64,000 bases of DNA from Streptacidiphilus albus JL83 (GTDB lineage Bacteria; Actinomycetota; Actinomycetes; Streptomycetales; Streptomycetaceae): NCBI RefSeq assembly GCF_000744705.1, contig NZ_JQML01000001.1, positions 6,892,017 through 6,956,016 of the forward strand. Reading direction: 5' to 3'. This document shows positions 1-11,274 of the stretch, one piece after another (within the stretch, counting starts at the first letter, position 1; each line of letters starts with the position of its first letter). Under the pieces are notes generated by a model. That model had not been told where the DNA came from and did no database searches. It worked only from the letters and a program-made list of their open reading frames with translations. A program made the translations under genes and the position numbers.

Positions 1-2366
<2,366 letters not shown>

Positions 2367-2480
2367 TAGTTGCTACGCGTCCACTGTACAGTTCCCGGGT
2401 TGCGAACAGCCCCGGTGAGCGTGTTGACCTCAGGTCAGCACACCACAATTGAAGAGAGTGTTCGCTGAACACCCGATAGG
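2367..2480 (+). other. 23S-5S intergenic spacer
   Basis: Short transcribed spacer between the two rRNAs. It holds two small hairpins: TGACC...GGTCA near 2424-2436 and GTGTTC...GAACAC near 2459-2471. They probably take part in processing of the rRNA precursor. No tRNA is seen in the spacer. Confidence 0.7.
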
Positions 2481-2599
2481 GTTTCGGTGGTCATAGCGTG
2501 AGGGAAACGCCCGGTTACATCCCGAACCCGGAAGCTAAGCCTCACAGCGCCGATGGTACTGCAGGGGGGACCCTGTGGGAGAGTAGGACGCCGCCGAAC
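2481..2599 (+). rRNA. rrf: 5S ribosomal RNA
   Basis: About 119 nt, starting GTTTCGGTGGTCATAGCG and ending near GGACGCCGCCGAAC, the standard streptomycete 5S pattern with complementary ends. It lies 115 nt after the 23S gene and directly before a strong terminator, so it closes the rRNA operon. Confidence 0.97.
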
Positions 2600-2610
2600 A
2601 ATCATTCAGA

Positions 2611-2649
2611 GCCGCGGCCCCAGCGATTCGCTGGGGCCGCGGCTTTTTT
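2611..2649 (+). terminator. rRNA operon terminator
   Basis: Perfect 15-bp inverted repeat (arms 2611-2625 and 2629-2643) followed at once by a run of six T at 2644-2649. This is a textbook intrinsic terminator, unusual in this GC-rich genome for having a real T-tract. It ends the rRNA transcript. Confidence 0.95.
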
Positions 2650-2791
2650 GTTTTCTGTCTTTGGCGGACCGAGTAGTAGTGGTCCGCTGCCTGTGCGCGG
2701 CAGTTGGCCGAGTGCGGGACAATGATGTGACGGCGCCAGAGCCTCGATGGCCGGCGCCAGGATGTTTCAGTGATCAGAAGGAGTCGAGGCA

Positions 2792-5383
2792 ATGTCGAAC
2801 CCCCCTCAGGGACGCCCGGAGCGCCGCTCGGGCGACGGATCGCAGGGCGCTGGGGGCGCGGGCCGGCGTGACTCCCGCGGTGGCAGCTACAACCGCGATG
2901 ACCGTGGGCCGCGTCGTGACGACCGCCCGACCTCCGGTGGCGGCGGCTTCCGCCGCGATGACCGCCCGTCGTCCGGTGGCGGCTTCCGCCGCGACGACCG
3001 CCCCTCCTCGGGTGGCGGCTTCAACCGCGACGACCGTGGCCCGCGTCGTGACGACCGTCCCTCCTCCGGTGGTGGCGGCTTCCGTCGCGATGACCGCCCC
3101 TCCGGCGGCGGCTTCAACCGTGACGACCGTCCCCGCACCGGTGGCTACAACCGCGATGACCGTCCGTCGTCCGGTGGCGGCTTCCGTCGCGATGACCGGC
3201 CGTCAGGTGGTGGCTTCAACCGCGACCGTGACGACCGTCCGCGCAGCGGCGGGTTCAACCGCGACGACCGTGCGCCGCGTCGCGACGACCGCCCGTCGAC
3301 CAGTGGCGGCGGCTTCCGCCGCGACGACCGCCCCTCTTCGGGCGGCGGCGGCTTCCGCCGTGACGAGCGTCCGTCGTCCGGCGGCGGCTTCCGCCGTGAT
3401 GACCGCCCCTCTTCGGGTGGTGGCTTCAACCGCGACCGTGACGACCGTCCCCGTACCGGTAGCTTCAACCGTGACGACCGTCCTTCGTCCGGTGGTGGCT
3501 TCAACCGTGACCGGGACGACCGTCCGCGCAGCGGCGGGTTCAACCGTGACGACCGTGCGCCGCGTCGTGACGACCGCCCCTCCACCGGTGGTGGGTTCCG
3601 TCGCGACGACCGCCCGTCCTCGGGTGGCGGCTTCAACCGCGACCGTGACGATCGTCCGCGCAGCGGCGGGTTCAACCGCGATGACCGCCCGCGTACCGGT
3701 GGCTTCAACCGTGACGACCGTCCGTCGTCCGGTGGTGGGTTCCGTCGCGATGACCGGCCGTCCTCGGGTGGTGGGTTCCGTCGTGACGACCGGCCTTCGT
3801 CCGGTGGTGGCTTCAACCGTGACCGGGACGACCGTCCGCGCAGTGGCGGCTTCAACCGCGATGACCGTGCGCCGCGTCGTGACGACCGCCCGTCCACCGG
3901 TGGTGGGTTCCGTCGTGACGAGCGTCCGTCGTCCGGTGGCGGCTTCAACCGTGACGACCGTGCGCCGCGTCGCGACGACCGTCCCTCCACGGGTGGTGGG
4001 TTCCGTCGTGACGACCGTCCGTCGTCCGGTGGCGGCTTCAACCGCGACCGGGACGACCGTCCGCGCAGTGGCGGCTTCAACCGTGACGACCGTCCGTCGT
4101 CCGGTGGTGGGTTCCGTCGCGATGACCGGCCGTCAGGTGGTGGCTTCAACCGTGACCGGGACGACCGTCCGCGCAGCGGTGGGTTCAACCGTGACGACCG
4201 TGCGCCGCGTCGTGACGACCGCCCGTCCACCGGTGGTGGCTTCCGTCGTGACGAGCGTCCGTCGTCCGGTGGCGGCTTCAACCGTGACGACCGTGCGCCG
4301 CGTCGTGACGACCGCCCCTCCACGGGTGGTGGCTTCCGTCGTGACGAGCGTCCGTCGTCCGGTGGCGGCTTCAACCGCGACCGGGACGACCGTGGTGGGC
4401 ACGGCGACGAGCGTCGGAGCGAGCCGGTCCGCCGGCTGCCGATCGACGAGGACGTCACCGGGCATGAGATCGACGGCGATGTCCGCCAGGAGCTGATGAG
4501 CCTGCCGAAGACGCTCGCCGACGACGTCGCCAAGAACCTGGTGATGGTGGCCCGGCTGCTGGACGGGGAGCCCGAGGAGGCGTACGCCTACTCGCGCGTC
4601 GCGCTGCGTCTGGCCTCTCGGGTCGCGGCTGTCCGTGAGGCGGCCGGCTTCGCGTCCTATGTGACCGAGCGCTACTCCGAGGCGCTGACGGAGTTCCGGG
4701 CGTCGCGTCGGATGACCGGCTCCGCCGACCTGTGGCCGGTCATGGCCGACTGCGAGCGCGGTCTGGGCCGTCCCGAGCGCGCGCTGGAGATGGCGGGTGC
4801 GCCCGAGGTCAAGCAGCTCGACAAGGCCGGGCAGATCGAGATGCGCCTGGTTGCTGCGGGTGCCCGCAGCGACATGGAGCAGTTCGACGCCGCCGTGGTC
4901 ACCCTGGAGTGCGCCGAGCTCGGCTCGAACTCCGTGCAGCCGTGGACCGCGCGTCTGCGCTACGCCTACGCTGACGCGCTGATCGGCGCCGGGCGTGCGG
5001 ACGAGGCACGCGACTGGTTCGCCAAGGCTGCCGAGGCGGACACCAACGGGTCCACCAACGCGTCCGAGCGCCTGGCCGAGATCGACGGGATCGAGTTCGT
5101 CGACGCGCTCGACCCGGAGGTCGAGGTCGAGGACGACGAGAACGGCGCCGAGGCCCAGACCAAGGCCACGGCCGAGGCCGATGTCCGTGACGCCGTCGCC
5201 GACGACTCCGACCTGGAGGACCAGGACGACGCCGAGGACGAGGACGACGAGGACGACGCCGAGGACGGGGAGTTCGCGGCCGGCGGCGGCGAGGACTACT
5301 ACGACGACGACGAGGAGGAGGACGAGGAAGAGGGCTTCAAGGCTCCCTCGGCGTCCCCCTTCCTGGAGCCCGAGCAGAAGTAG
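2792..5383 (+). CDS. TPR-like protein with very long RDDRPSSGGGF repeat domain
   Basis: 863 residues; ATG follows GAAGGAG eight bases upstream. Residues about 33-535 are a low-complexity domain made of dozens of 10-12-residue units of the type RDDRPSSGGGF, with variants carrying FNRD, APRRDD and PRSGGF. This is rich in Arg, Asp and Gly like eukaryotic RGG/RD-type RNA-binding regions. Residues about 545-760 form a conserved alpha-helical repeat (TPR-like) domain with motifs PKTLADDVAKNLV and AYSRVALRLASRVAAVREAAG. The last 90 residues are an acidic tail (DDDEEEDEEEG). Orthologues with shorter, less regular repeats occur in Streptomyces, often annotated only as TPR proteins. Position after an rRNA operon and the composition suggest an RNA- or ribosome-linked role, but that is inference. 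No signal peptide or membrane segment. Confidence 0.9.
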   Translation: MSNPPQGRPERRSGDGSQGAGGAGRRDSRGGSYNRDDRGPRRDDRPTSGGGGFRRDDRPSSGGGFRRDDRPSSGGGFNRDDRGPRRDDRPSSGGGGFRRDDRPSGGGFNRDDRPRTGGYNRDDRPSSGGGFRRDDRPSGGGFNRDRDDRPRSGGFNRDDRAPRRDDRPSTSGGGFRRDDRPSSGGGGFRRDERPSSGGGFRRDDRPSSGGGFNRDRDDRPRTGSFNRDDRPSSGGGFNRDRDDRPRSGGFNRDDRAPRRDDRPSTGGGFRRDDRPSSGGGFNRDRDDRPRSGGFNRDDRPRTGGFNRDDRPSSGGGFRRDDRPSSGGGFRRDDRPSSGGGFNRDRDDRPRSGGFNRDDRAPRRDDRPSTGGGFRRDERPSSGGGFNRDDRAPRRDDRPSTGGGFRRDDRPSSGGGFNRDRDDRPRSGGFNRDDRPSSGGGFRRDDRPSGGGFNRDRDDRPRSGGFNRDDRAPRRDDRPSTGGGFRRDERPSSGGGFNRDDRAPRRDDRPSTGGGFRRDERPSSGGGFNRDRDDRGGHGDERRSEPVRRLPIDEDVTGHEIDGDVRQELMSLPKTLADDVAKNLVMVARLLDGEPEEAYAYSRVALRLASRVAAVREAAGFASYVTERYSEALTEFRASRRMTGSADLWPVMADCERGLGRPERALEMAGAPEVKQLDKAGQIEMRLVAAGARSDMEQFDAAVVTLECAELGSNSVQPWTARLRYAYADALIGAGRADEARDWFAKAAEADTNGSTNASERLAEIDGIEFVDALDPEVEVEDDENGAEAQTKATAEADVRDAVADDSDLEDQDDAEDEDDEDDAEDGEFAAGGGEDYYDDDEEEDEEEGFKAPSASPFLEPEQK
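2888..4395 (+). repeat. Tandem 30-36-bp coding repeats (RDDRPSSGGGF units)
   Basis: About 1.5 kb of imperfect direct repeats inside the preceding gene, with unit lengths in multiples of three so that the reading frame is kept. Nearly identical blocks of 100-200 bp recur (for example the APRRDDRPSTGGGF blocks near 3265, 3555, 3865, 3955, 4195 and 4290), suggesting recent expansion by slippage or unequal recombination. It is also a likely site of assembly error. Confidence 0.9.
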
Positions 5384-5415
5384 GCCCCCAGCAGTGAAGT
5401 AGGCAGTGAAGTAGG

Positions 5416-5454
5416 ACTGTGGCCCGCACCGGGATCTCCGGTGCGGGCCACAGT
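5416..5454. terminator. Bidirectional terminator hairpin
   Basis: Perfect 17-bp inverted repeat (5416-5432 / 5438-5454) with a 5-nt loop, in the 87-bp gap between the convergent TPR gene and DUF1015 gene. No T-tract, as is usual in Streptomyces. A 12-bp duplication (GCAGTGAAGTAG twice, 5391-5414) sits just before it. Confidence 0.85.
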
Positions 5455-5470
5455 CGTGTTGTGCCGCTTC

Positions 5471-6820
5471 TCAGCCGAGCAGCAGGCTGCGCAGGACCAG
5501 GCCGGTGGCCGGTTTGGGGCCGAAGGACGTGGACTTGCGGGGCATGGTCACACCCTGTTCGGCGAGCCGCCGCACCACGCCCTCGGCGACCGGGTGCAGC
5601 AGCACCGCCGTGCCGCCGATCTGCTCGGCCTCACGCACGGCGGCGGCGGCATCGTGCAGGTAGCCGATGTGGTCGGGGTTGTCCGGGACCTTCCAGACCC
5701 GGTCGAGCAGGACCGAGTGCAGCACGGTGGCGTCGAGGCGGCGGTACTCCTCCGGGCGGTCGGCCGGGACGGCCGCGTCCAGGGTGGCGGCGTCGGGTCC
5801 GGTGACCAGCCGGAAGCGGCCGTCGCCGGTGATCACGAAGGCGTTGAGTCCGGCGTCCTTGGCGGCTTCCAGTGCCGCGAGGGCGGAGTCCAGGGTTCCG
5901 CCTCCGGCGTCGCTGACGGTCCAGGAGTCGTCCAGGGCGGACAGTGCCTGCTTGACCGGCAGTTGCAGCAGTACCCGGTGGATCGCACGGACCCGTAGCG
6001 GGTAGCGGGCGGTGTCGACGAGCAGGACCAGGCCCCGGTCCCAGGGGCTCTGGGCGAGGTAGCGGTGCTCGCGCTGGAGCCGCAGGTACATGGCCCAGCG
6101 GTGGTGGCCGTCGGCGATCAGGGCACGGCAGGTGCTCAGGTCCTTGCTGACGACGGCCTGGTCGCCGGGGTCGGTGACGGCCCAGAGGCGGTGAGTGGTG
6201 CCGTCGCTGGTCGTGGTGGTGAGCAGCGGCGGGCCTTCGGCGGCGCGCTCGATGACGTCGGCGGCGCTGCCGTCGCCCCGGTAGGTGAGCAGGATCGGTT
6301 CGAGGTTGGCCTTGGTGGTGCGCATCAGGCCGACGCGGTCGGCCACCGGGCGCGGCATCACGTCCTCGTGCGGGAGCACCACCCCGGCCTGGGCGCCGCT
6401 GACGGCCAGGGCGCCGATGAGGCCGCGCTGGAGAGTGCCTGCGGTGCCGTTCTCGGCGGGTGTCCGCTGCTCGTACACGTAGAGCGCGGGGTCGGGGTCG
6501 GCGGTCAGCACACCCTTGCGCTGCCAGGCGGCGAGTAGGTAGGCGGCGTGGCGGTAGCCGCTTTCGGGGGTCGGTTGGGGGCGGGGCAGGATCAGCCGGA
6601 CGACGTTGTGGGGGTCGCCGGTCTCCAGTCGCAGCCGTCCGTCGGCGTCGACCACGTCGTAGGGCGGCGAAGTCACCGCCGCGAGTGAGCTGACCTGTTG
6701 CGGGTCGTAGCGGAGGCCCCGGAAGGGGGCCAGGGACAGTCCGGCGGCGGCCACTCGGCCCGCGTCGCCGTATCGGGATTCTTCTGCGTCGTCTGCACTG
6801 ACTGCGCTCACTCTGGGCAT
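5471..6820 (-). CDS. DUF1015 family protein
   Basis: 449 residues from the ATG at 6820 (MPRVSAVSADD). An open frame continues upstream to a GTG at 7150, but that extension is Arg/Pro-rich and runs through the divergent TPR gene, so it is rejected. The DUF1015 hallmarks are present: PFRGLRYDP near the N-terminus, TSPPYDVVD, ADGHHRW in the middle and the C-terminal RKSTSFGPKPATGLVLR. The family is widespread and was once called HTH-like or SpoOJ-like; its biochemical role is not established. It is divergent from the TPR gene at 6892 with 71 bp between, so they may share a promoter region. Confidence 0.9.
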   Translation of the reverse strand: MPRVSAVSADDAEESRYGDAGRVAAAGLSLAPFRGLRYDPQQVSSLAAVTSPPYDVVDADGRLRLETGDPHNVVRLILPRPQPTPESGYRHAAYLLAAWQRKGVLTADPDPALYVYEQRTPAENGTAGTLQRGLIGALAVSGAQAGVVLPHEDVMPRPVADRVGLMRTTKANLEPILLTYRGDGSAADVIERAAEGPPLLTTTTSDGTTHRLWAVTDPGDQAVVSKDLSTCRALIADGHHRWAMYLRLQREHRYLAQSPWDRGLVLLVDTARYPLRVRAIHRVLLQLPVKQALSALDDSWTVSDAGGGTLDSALAALEAAKDAGLNAFVITGDGRFRLVTGPDAATLDAAVPADRPEEYRRLDATVLHSVLLDRVWKVPDNPDHIGYLHDAAAAVREAEQIGGTAVLLHPVAEGVVRRLAEQGVTMPRKSTSFGPKPATGLVLRSLLLG

Positions 6821-6891
6821 GTTAATCGGTATGCCTGGTTGGCTGATCTTCAATCGCTGATCGGGCGGAAAGGAAGCGAGAGGGGTCGCAG

Positions 6892-7341
6892 ATGCGGGAG
6901 AGGGCGCGCCACGACGAAGGCGCTCCGAGCGGGGATGTCTACGAGTGGTTCCGGCGGGGCAGCGACCTGCTGGCTGGCGGCCACCCGGGTGCCGCTGTTC
7001 AACTGCTGGCCAGGGCCGCCGAGTCGGAGCCGGCTTCGACGGCGATCCGGGAGACGCTGGCCCGTGCACAGTTCGACGCCGGCTGGTACGCGGCGGCGCT
7101 GGAGAACTTCCGCGAGGTCGCCCAGGCGGATCCGTCGGACGACTACGCACAGTTCGGCTGGGGGCTGGCGGCGGCGCGGACGGGGGACTTCGAGGAGTCC
7201 GCGAAGCACCTGGCGCTGGCGGTCGCGATGCGTCCGGAGTCGGAGCACTACCGGGCGGCCCTGCGGCAGACCCGGGCGACGCTGAAGGCCCGGGCCGGAG
7301 GATTCGGTACGGTCAGAGGTGCGCAGGACCAGGACGAGTAG
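6892..7341 (+). CDS. Small tetratricopeptide-repeat protein
   Basis: 149 residues. Start ATG preceded by a purine-rich GAGAGGGG stretch. About three TPR helical pairs span residues 18-130, with motifs such as WYAAALENFREVAQADPSD and YAQFGWGLAAARTGDFEES. A protein-interaction role is typical of TPRs; the partner is unknown. It stands 13 bp upstream of the HAD phosphatase. The same TPR-HAD order exists in Mycobacterium tuberculosis (Rv1691-Rv1692), which supports it as a real conserved gene. Cytosolic, no signal peptide. Confidence 0.85.
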   Translation: MRERARHDEGAPSGDVYEWFRRGSDLLAGGHPGAAVQLLARAAESEPASTAIRETLARAQFDAGWYAAALENFREVAQADPSDDYAQFGWGLAAARTGDFEESAKHLALAVAMRPESEHYRAALRQTRATLKARAGGFGTVRGAQDQDE

Positions 7342-7354
7342 AGAGATCCGACCC

Positions 7355-8413
7355 ATGCCTGACCTTCCCGACACTTCTCCCGTCCCGGCGGACGACCGGC
7401 ACTCCGGCGGGGCGCTGCCGCTGTACCGGGTCTACGACACGGCGCTGCTCGACCTGGACGGCGTGGTGTACGCCGGGCCCCGGGCGATCGACCATGCGGT
7501 GGAGGTGCTGGCGGAGGCCCGCGCGGAGGGCATGCGGCTGGCCTACGTGACCAACAACGCCTCGCGGACGCCGACCACGGTCGCCCACCACCTGACCGAG
7601 CTGGGCGTGCCGGCCGAGCCGAGCGACGTGATCACCTCGGCGCAGGCGGCGGCCCGGGTGGTCGCGGACCGGGTGCCCGCCGGGTCGCCGGTGCTGGTGA
7701 TCGGCGGCGCGGGACTGGTCGAGGCGCTGACGGAGCGCGGGCTGAAGCCGGTGCGCTCGCTGGACGACGGCCCGCTCGCGGTGGCCCAGGGCTACGACCC
7801 GACGGTCGGCTGGACCCAGTTGGCCGAGGCCTCCTACGCCGTGGCGCAGGGCCTGCCGTGGGTGGCCTCCAACACCGACCTGACCATCCCGACCGCGCGC
7901 GGCACGGCCCCCGGCAACGGGACGCTGGTCGCGGCGGTGCGCACGGCGACCGGCGTGGAGCCGGTGGTGGCCGGCAAGCCGCTGCCGCCGATGCACAGGG
8001 AGACGGTGATCCGCACCGGCGCCAAGCGGCCGCTGGTGATCGGGGACCGGCTGGACACCGACATCGAGGGCGCGTTCAACGGCGGCGTGGACAGCCTGCT
8101 GGTGTTCACCGGCGTCACCGCCGCCCGGGACCTGCCGTCCGCGCCGCCGGAGCACCGCCCGACCTACCTCGCGGCCGACCTGCGCGGCCTGCTGCGGGTC
8201 CAGCCGGAGCTGGTGGCCGGGGCGGACGGCTCCTTCGGCTGCGGCGGCTGGACCGCGACGGTGCGGGACGGCGCGGTCGGCCTCGGCGAGTCGCGCGGCG
8301 AGGACCCGTACGACGGCTTGCGCGCCCTGTGCGCGGCGGTCTGGGCCGAGGCGGACGCGTCCGCCGCCGAGGCGCCCGACTGGCGGAAGGCGTTCACCGA
8401 GCTCGGCCTCTGA
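7355..8413 (+). CDS. HAD-IIA family sugar/glycerol phosphatase
   Basis: 352 residues from ATG 7355 (MPDLPDTS); an earlier GTG-type start at 7319 would overlap the TPR gene and adds no conserved sequence. The nucleophile motif DLDGVVYAG has Asp33 and Asp35. TNNASRTP is motif II, the central KPLPPMH block carries the conserved Lys, and VIGDRLDTDIEGAFN is motif III. This is the NagD/AraL type with a C2 cap. The syntenic M. tuberculosis protein Rv1692 has been reported as a glycerol-3-phosphate phosphatase acting in phospholipid turnover, so that is the leading guess. The C-terminal 60 residues resemble the actinobacterial extension. Confidence 0.88.
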   Translation: MPDLPDTSPVPADDRHSGGALPLYRVYDTALLDLDGVVYAGPRAIDHAVEVLAEARAEGMRLAYVTNNASRTPTTVAHHLTELGVPAEPSDVITSAQAAARVVADRVPAGSPVLVIGGAGLVEALTERGLKPVRSLDDGPLAVAQGYDPTVGWTQLAEASYAVAQGLPWVASNTDLTIPTARGTAPGNGTLVAAVRTATGVEPVVAGKPLPPMHRETVIRTGAKRPLVIGDRLDTDIEGAFNGGVDSLLVFTGVTAARDLPSAPPEHRPTYLAADLRGLLRVQPELVAGADGSFGCGGWTATVRDGAVGLGESRGEDPYDGLRALCAAVWAEADASAAEAPDWRKAFTELGL

Positions 8414-8440
8414 GCGCCCCGGCCGGGGCGCCGCCGGGGA

Positions 8441-8788
8441 TCAGAGCAGCTTGCGCAGCTGCAGCAGGTCGAGGATGCTCGCCTCCAGCTTGACCCGTCC
8501 GGACGCCCAGGCCGAGGCGAAGTTGAGCCGCCCGTTGACCAGTTCGACCAGGTCGTCGCCCTTCATGGCAAGCCGGAGCTGCGCCTTCTGCGCGGGCTTG
8601 CCCGGGAGCTCGGTGATGTCCTCGATCCGGCCGTCCCGGAGGCGTCCGGTGAAGGTCAGGTCGAGGTCGGTGATCCAGCAGGTCAGCGAGCGGTCAAGGG
8701 CGGCGGCGGCGCGGACGTCGCCCTTGGCGTTGCCCAGGTTCTCGCTGAGTTGGATCAGTGCCGCCCGGCACTCGGCGGGGTTGGCCAT
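8441..8788 (-). CDS. SCP2 sterol-binding-domain protein
   Basis: 115 residues, ATG at 8788. The sequence LDLTFTGRLRDGRIEDITELPGKPAQ and the later NGRLNFASAWASGRVKLEAS fit the small SCP2 lipid-carrier fold: a beta-sheet with a hydrophobic tunnel. Stand-alone bacterial SCP2 proteins are thought to bind fatty acyl or isoprenoid ligands; the ligand here is unknown. Convergent with the HAD gene (27 bp) and divergent from the gene at 8963. Confidence 0.8.
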   Translation of the reverse strand: MANPAECRAALIQLSENLGNAKGDVRAAAALDRSLTCWITDLDLTFTGRLRDGRIEDITELPGKPAQKAQLRLAMKGDDLVELVNGRLNFASAWASGRVKLEASILDLLQLRKLL

Positions 8789-8962
8789 GGCGCTGTGTGC
8801 TCCTGGTCGCTGGGAGGGTGGCGTCGGTTCCGGCGACGCTACCGCAGCGCCGGGACCCCGCGCTGATACCGGGTGCGGCGCGGTGAAGCTGTAGCGTCAT
8901 TCCTGGGGCACCGAACAACAGGACGCACCAAGGGGACCACGATCCAGGAGAGGGAGGGCCGG

Positions 8963-9970
8963 ATGCGCGACATGCTGCGCGACTACCTCAAGCTGGCGGC
9001 CGATGCCGCAGCGGGGGCGGCGGGGGAGTTTCGGCGGCGCGCCGAGTCGGGCGCCCGCGAGCTGGTGGAGCTGTCCGGTCTGGATCCGGAGCAGCTGCGC
9101 GCCAAGGTTCCCGCGTCCGTGCTGTCGCTGGCCGAGGAGGTCGTCGGGGCGGGGCGCAGCAACTCGGAGCTGCTGATCGGGTTGGTCCGTTCGGAGGCGG
9201 ACAAGGCGTGGAGCCGTCTGGGCGACGGCATGGTCCAGGTCGGCGTGGTGCTGGAACTGCTGGAACGGCAGGTGCGCGCCCTCCAGGGCGGGGAGGACGA
9301 GGCGGCCCCGTCGGCCGAGCCGAAGCCGAAGCCCGAAGCGGAACGCGAGCCGGAACGCGAGTCGCGGCCGAAGCCCGCTTCGCGGGCCGAGCAGGCGTTC
9401 CCCCGACGGGCCCCGCGCCCGGTCCGGGTGGTGGTGGACCCGGAGGACGGAGCGGCGAGCGCGGCGGCAGCCGCTGCGGCCAGGCGGCGCGCGGCCGTCC
9501 CGGGCATGCGGAAGGTGGCCGAGGGCCGTAGCGCCGCAGCGTCGGCGAGGCCGACCGAGGTCGCGGAGCGGGTACCGGCGCGGAAGACCGCAGCGAAGAA
9601 GCCTGCGGCGAAGAAGACGGTAGTGGAGCAGGCCGCGCCGAAGCAGGCCGCGCCGGCGAAGGCTGCGCCGAGGAAGGCCGCGACCAAGAAGGCGGTGGCC
9701 GAGCCGGCTTCCGCCGACGGGGCTGCGGCGAAGAAGGCTCCGGCGAAGAAAGCTCCGGCGAAGAAGGCTGTGGCGACGAAGGCTGTGCCGACGAAGGCTC
9801 CGGCCAAGACGGCCGCCACCACGACCACTGCCGCGAAGAAGACCACGGCCAAGAAGACCACGGCGAAGCAGACTGTCGCCAAGAAGGCCACGCCGAAGAC
9901 GCCGGCCACCGCCGCGCAGGCCCCGGCGCGGAAGCCTCGGCAGGCCAAGGGGTCCGCCGGCGATGAGTGA
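8963..9970 (+). CDS. Protein with helical N-domain and histone-H1-like Lys/Ala tail
   Basis: 335 residues; start chosen at ATG 8963 behind CAGGAGAGGGAGGG. Residues 1-110 are predicted to be amphipathic helices (MRDMLRDYLKLAADAAAG; ELLIGLVRSEADKAW) with a weak phasin-like look. Residues about 115-160 are acidic and proline-rich. From about 205 to the end the chain is built of AAKKA/PAKKAPAKK repeats like histone H1 and the actinobacterial nucleoid proteins HupB and HctB. A DNA- or RNA-binding C-terminal domain attached to a helical N-domain is inferred. It overlaps the next gene by 8 bp and heads the run toward tlyA, nadK and recN. Confidence 0.8.
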   Translation: MRDMLRDYLKLAADAAAGAAGEFRRRAESGARELVELSGLDPEQLRAKVPASVLSLAEEVVGAGRSNSELLIGLVRSEADKAWSRLGDGMVQVGVVLELLERQVRALQGGEDEAAPSAEPKPKPEAEREPERESRPKPASRAEQAFPRRAPRPVRVVVDPEDGAASAAAAAAARRRAAVPGMRKVAEGRSAAASARPTEVAERVPARKTAAKKPAAKKTVVEQAAPKQAAPAKAAPRKAATKKAVAEPASADGAAAKKAPAKKAPAKKAVATKAVPTKAPAKTAATTTTAAKKTTAKKTTAKQTVAKKATPKTPATAAQAPARKPRQAKGSAGDE

Positions 9971-10256
9971 GCCGGTGGCGGAAGCCCTCGGGGCCGGGCC
10001 CGATCCCGAGCCGCGCGGACCGGGACCCGAGCCCGAGCCCGCGTCCGAGCCCGCGTCCGAGGTCGAAGGCGGACCCGCAGCGGCGCCCGTTCCGCTGCCG
10101 CAGCTCACCGAGACCGGCCACCCGGGGGTGGACGCCGCGCTGGGACAGCTGGAACAGCTGGCGGACGTGCCCACGGGGGCCCGCGCCGAGCTGTTCGAGA
10201 GCGTCCACCAGCGGTTGCGCGACACCCTGGCCGCGCTCGACCAGCCGCGCCCCTGA
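9963..10256 (+). CDS. Small conserved actinobacterial protein (Rv1693-like position)
   Basis: 97 residues. The first half is a Pro/Glu-rich spacer; the second half is a conserved-looking helical segment (GHPGVDAALGQLEQL, ARAELFESVHQRLRDTL). The start ATG overlaps the upstream gene by 8 bp. Translational coupling, and a small gene in the same place before tlyA in mycobacteria, support it. No function is known. Confidence 0.75.
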   Translation: MSEPVAEALGAGPDPEPRGPGPEPEPASEPASEVEGGPAAAPVPLPQLTETGHPGVDAALGQLEQLADVPTGARAELFESVHQRLRDTLAALDQPRP

Positions 10257-10341
10257 AAGCCGAACCTCTGAAGCCGAACCCCTGAAGCCAGCACCCGATC
10301 CACCGATCGACAGTCCCGAGAACGCAGGAGCTGAACCGCAC

Positions 10342-11154
<813 letters not shown>

Positions 11155-11274
11155 CGAACGGTTGGTGGCCGGTGGGCGACGACCAACCGGTAGTGTCGGA
11201 ATCCGTCATCTGCCGGTCCGACACGAGGGGGAGGCGCGGGAGGCCGAGGTCGTCCTGTCGCGCTGGAGGAATCC

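Noticed and set aside
2553-4496. Long open frames of 647 (+) and 462 (-, 3145-4533) residues over the RDD repeat region
   Set aside because: They arise because the repeat unit length is a multiple of three and lacks stops in several frames; composition is artefactual (Thr/Val/Arg or Arg/Ser/Pro only) and no start signals fit.
9967-10341. Upstream extension of the TlyA frame
   Set aside because: It overlaps the small gene at 9963 out of frame; the S4 domain begins right after GTG 10342, which has its own ribosome-binding site.
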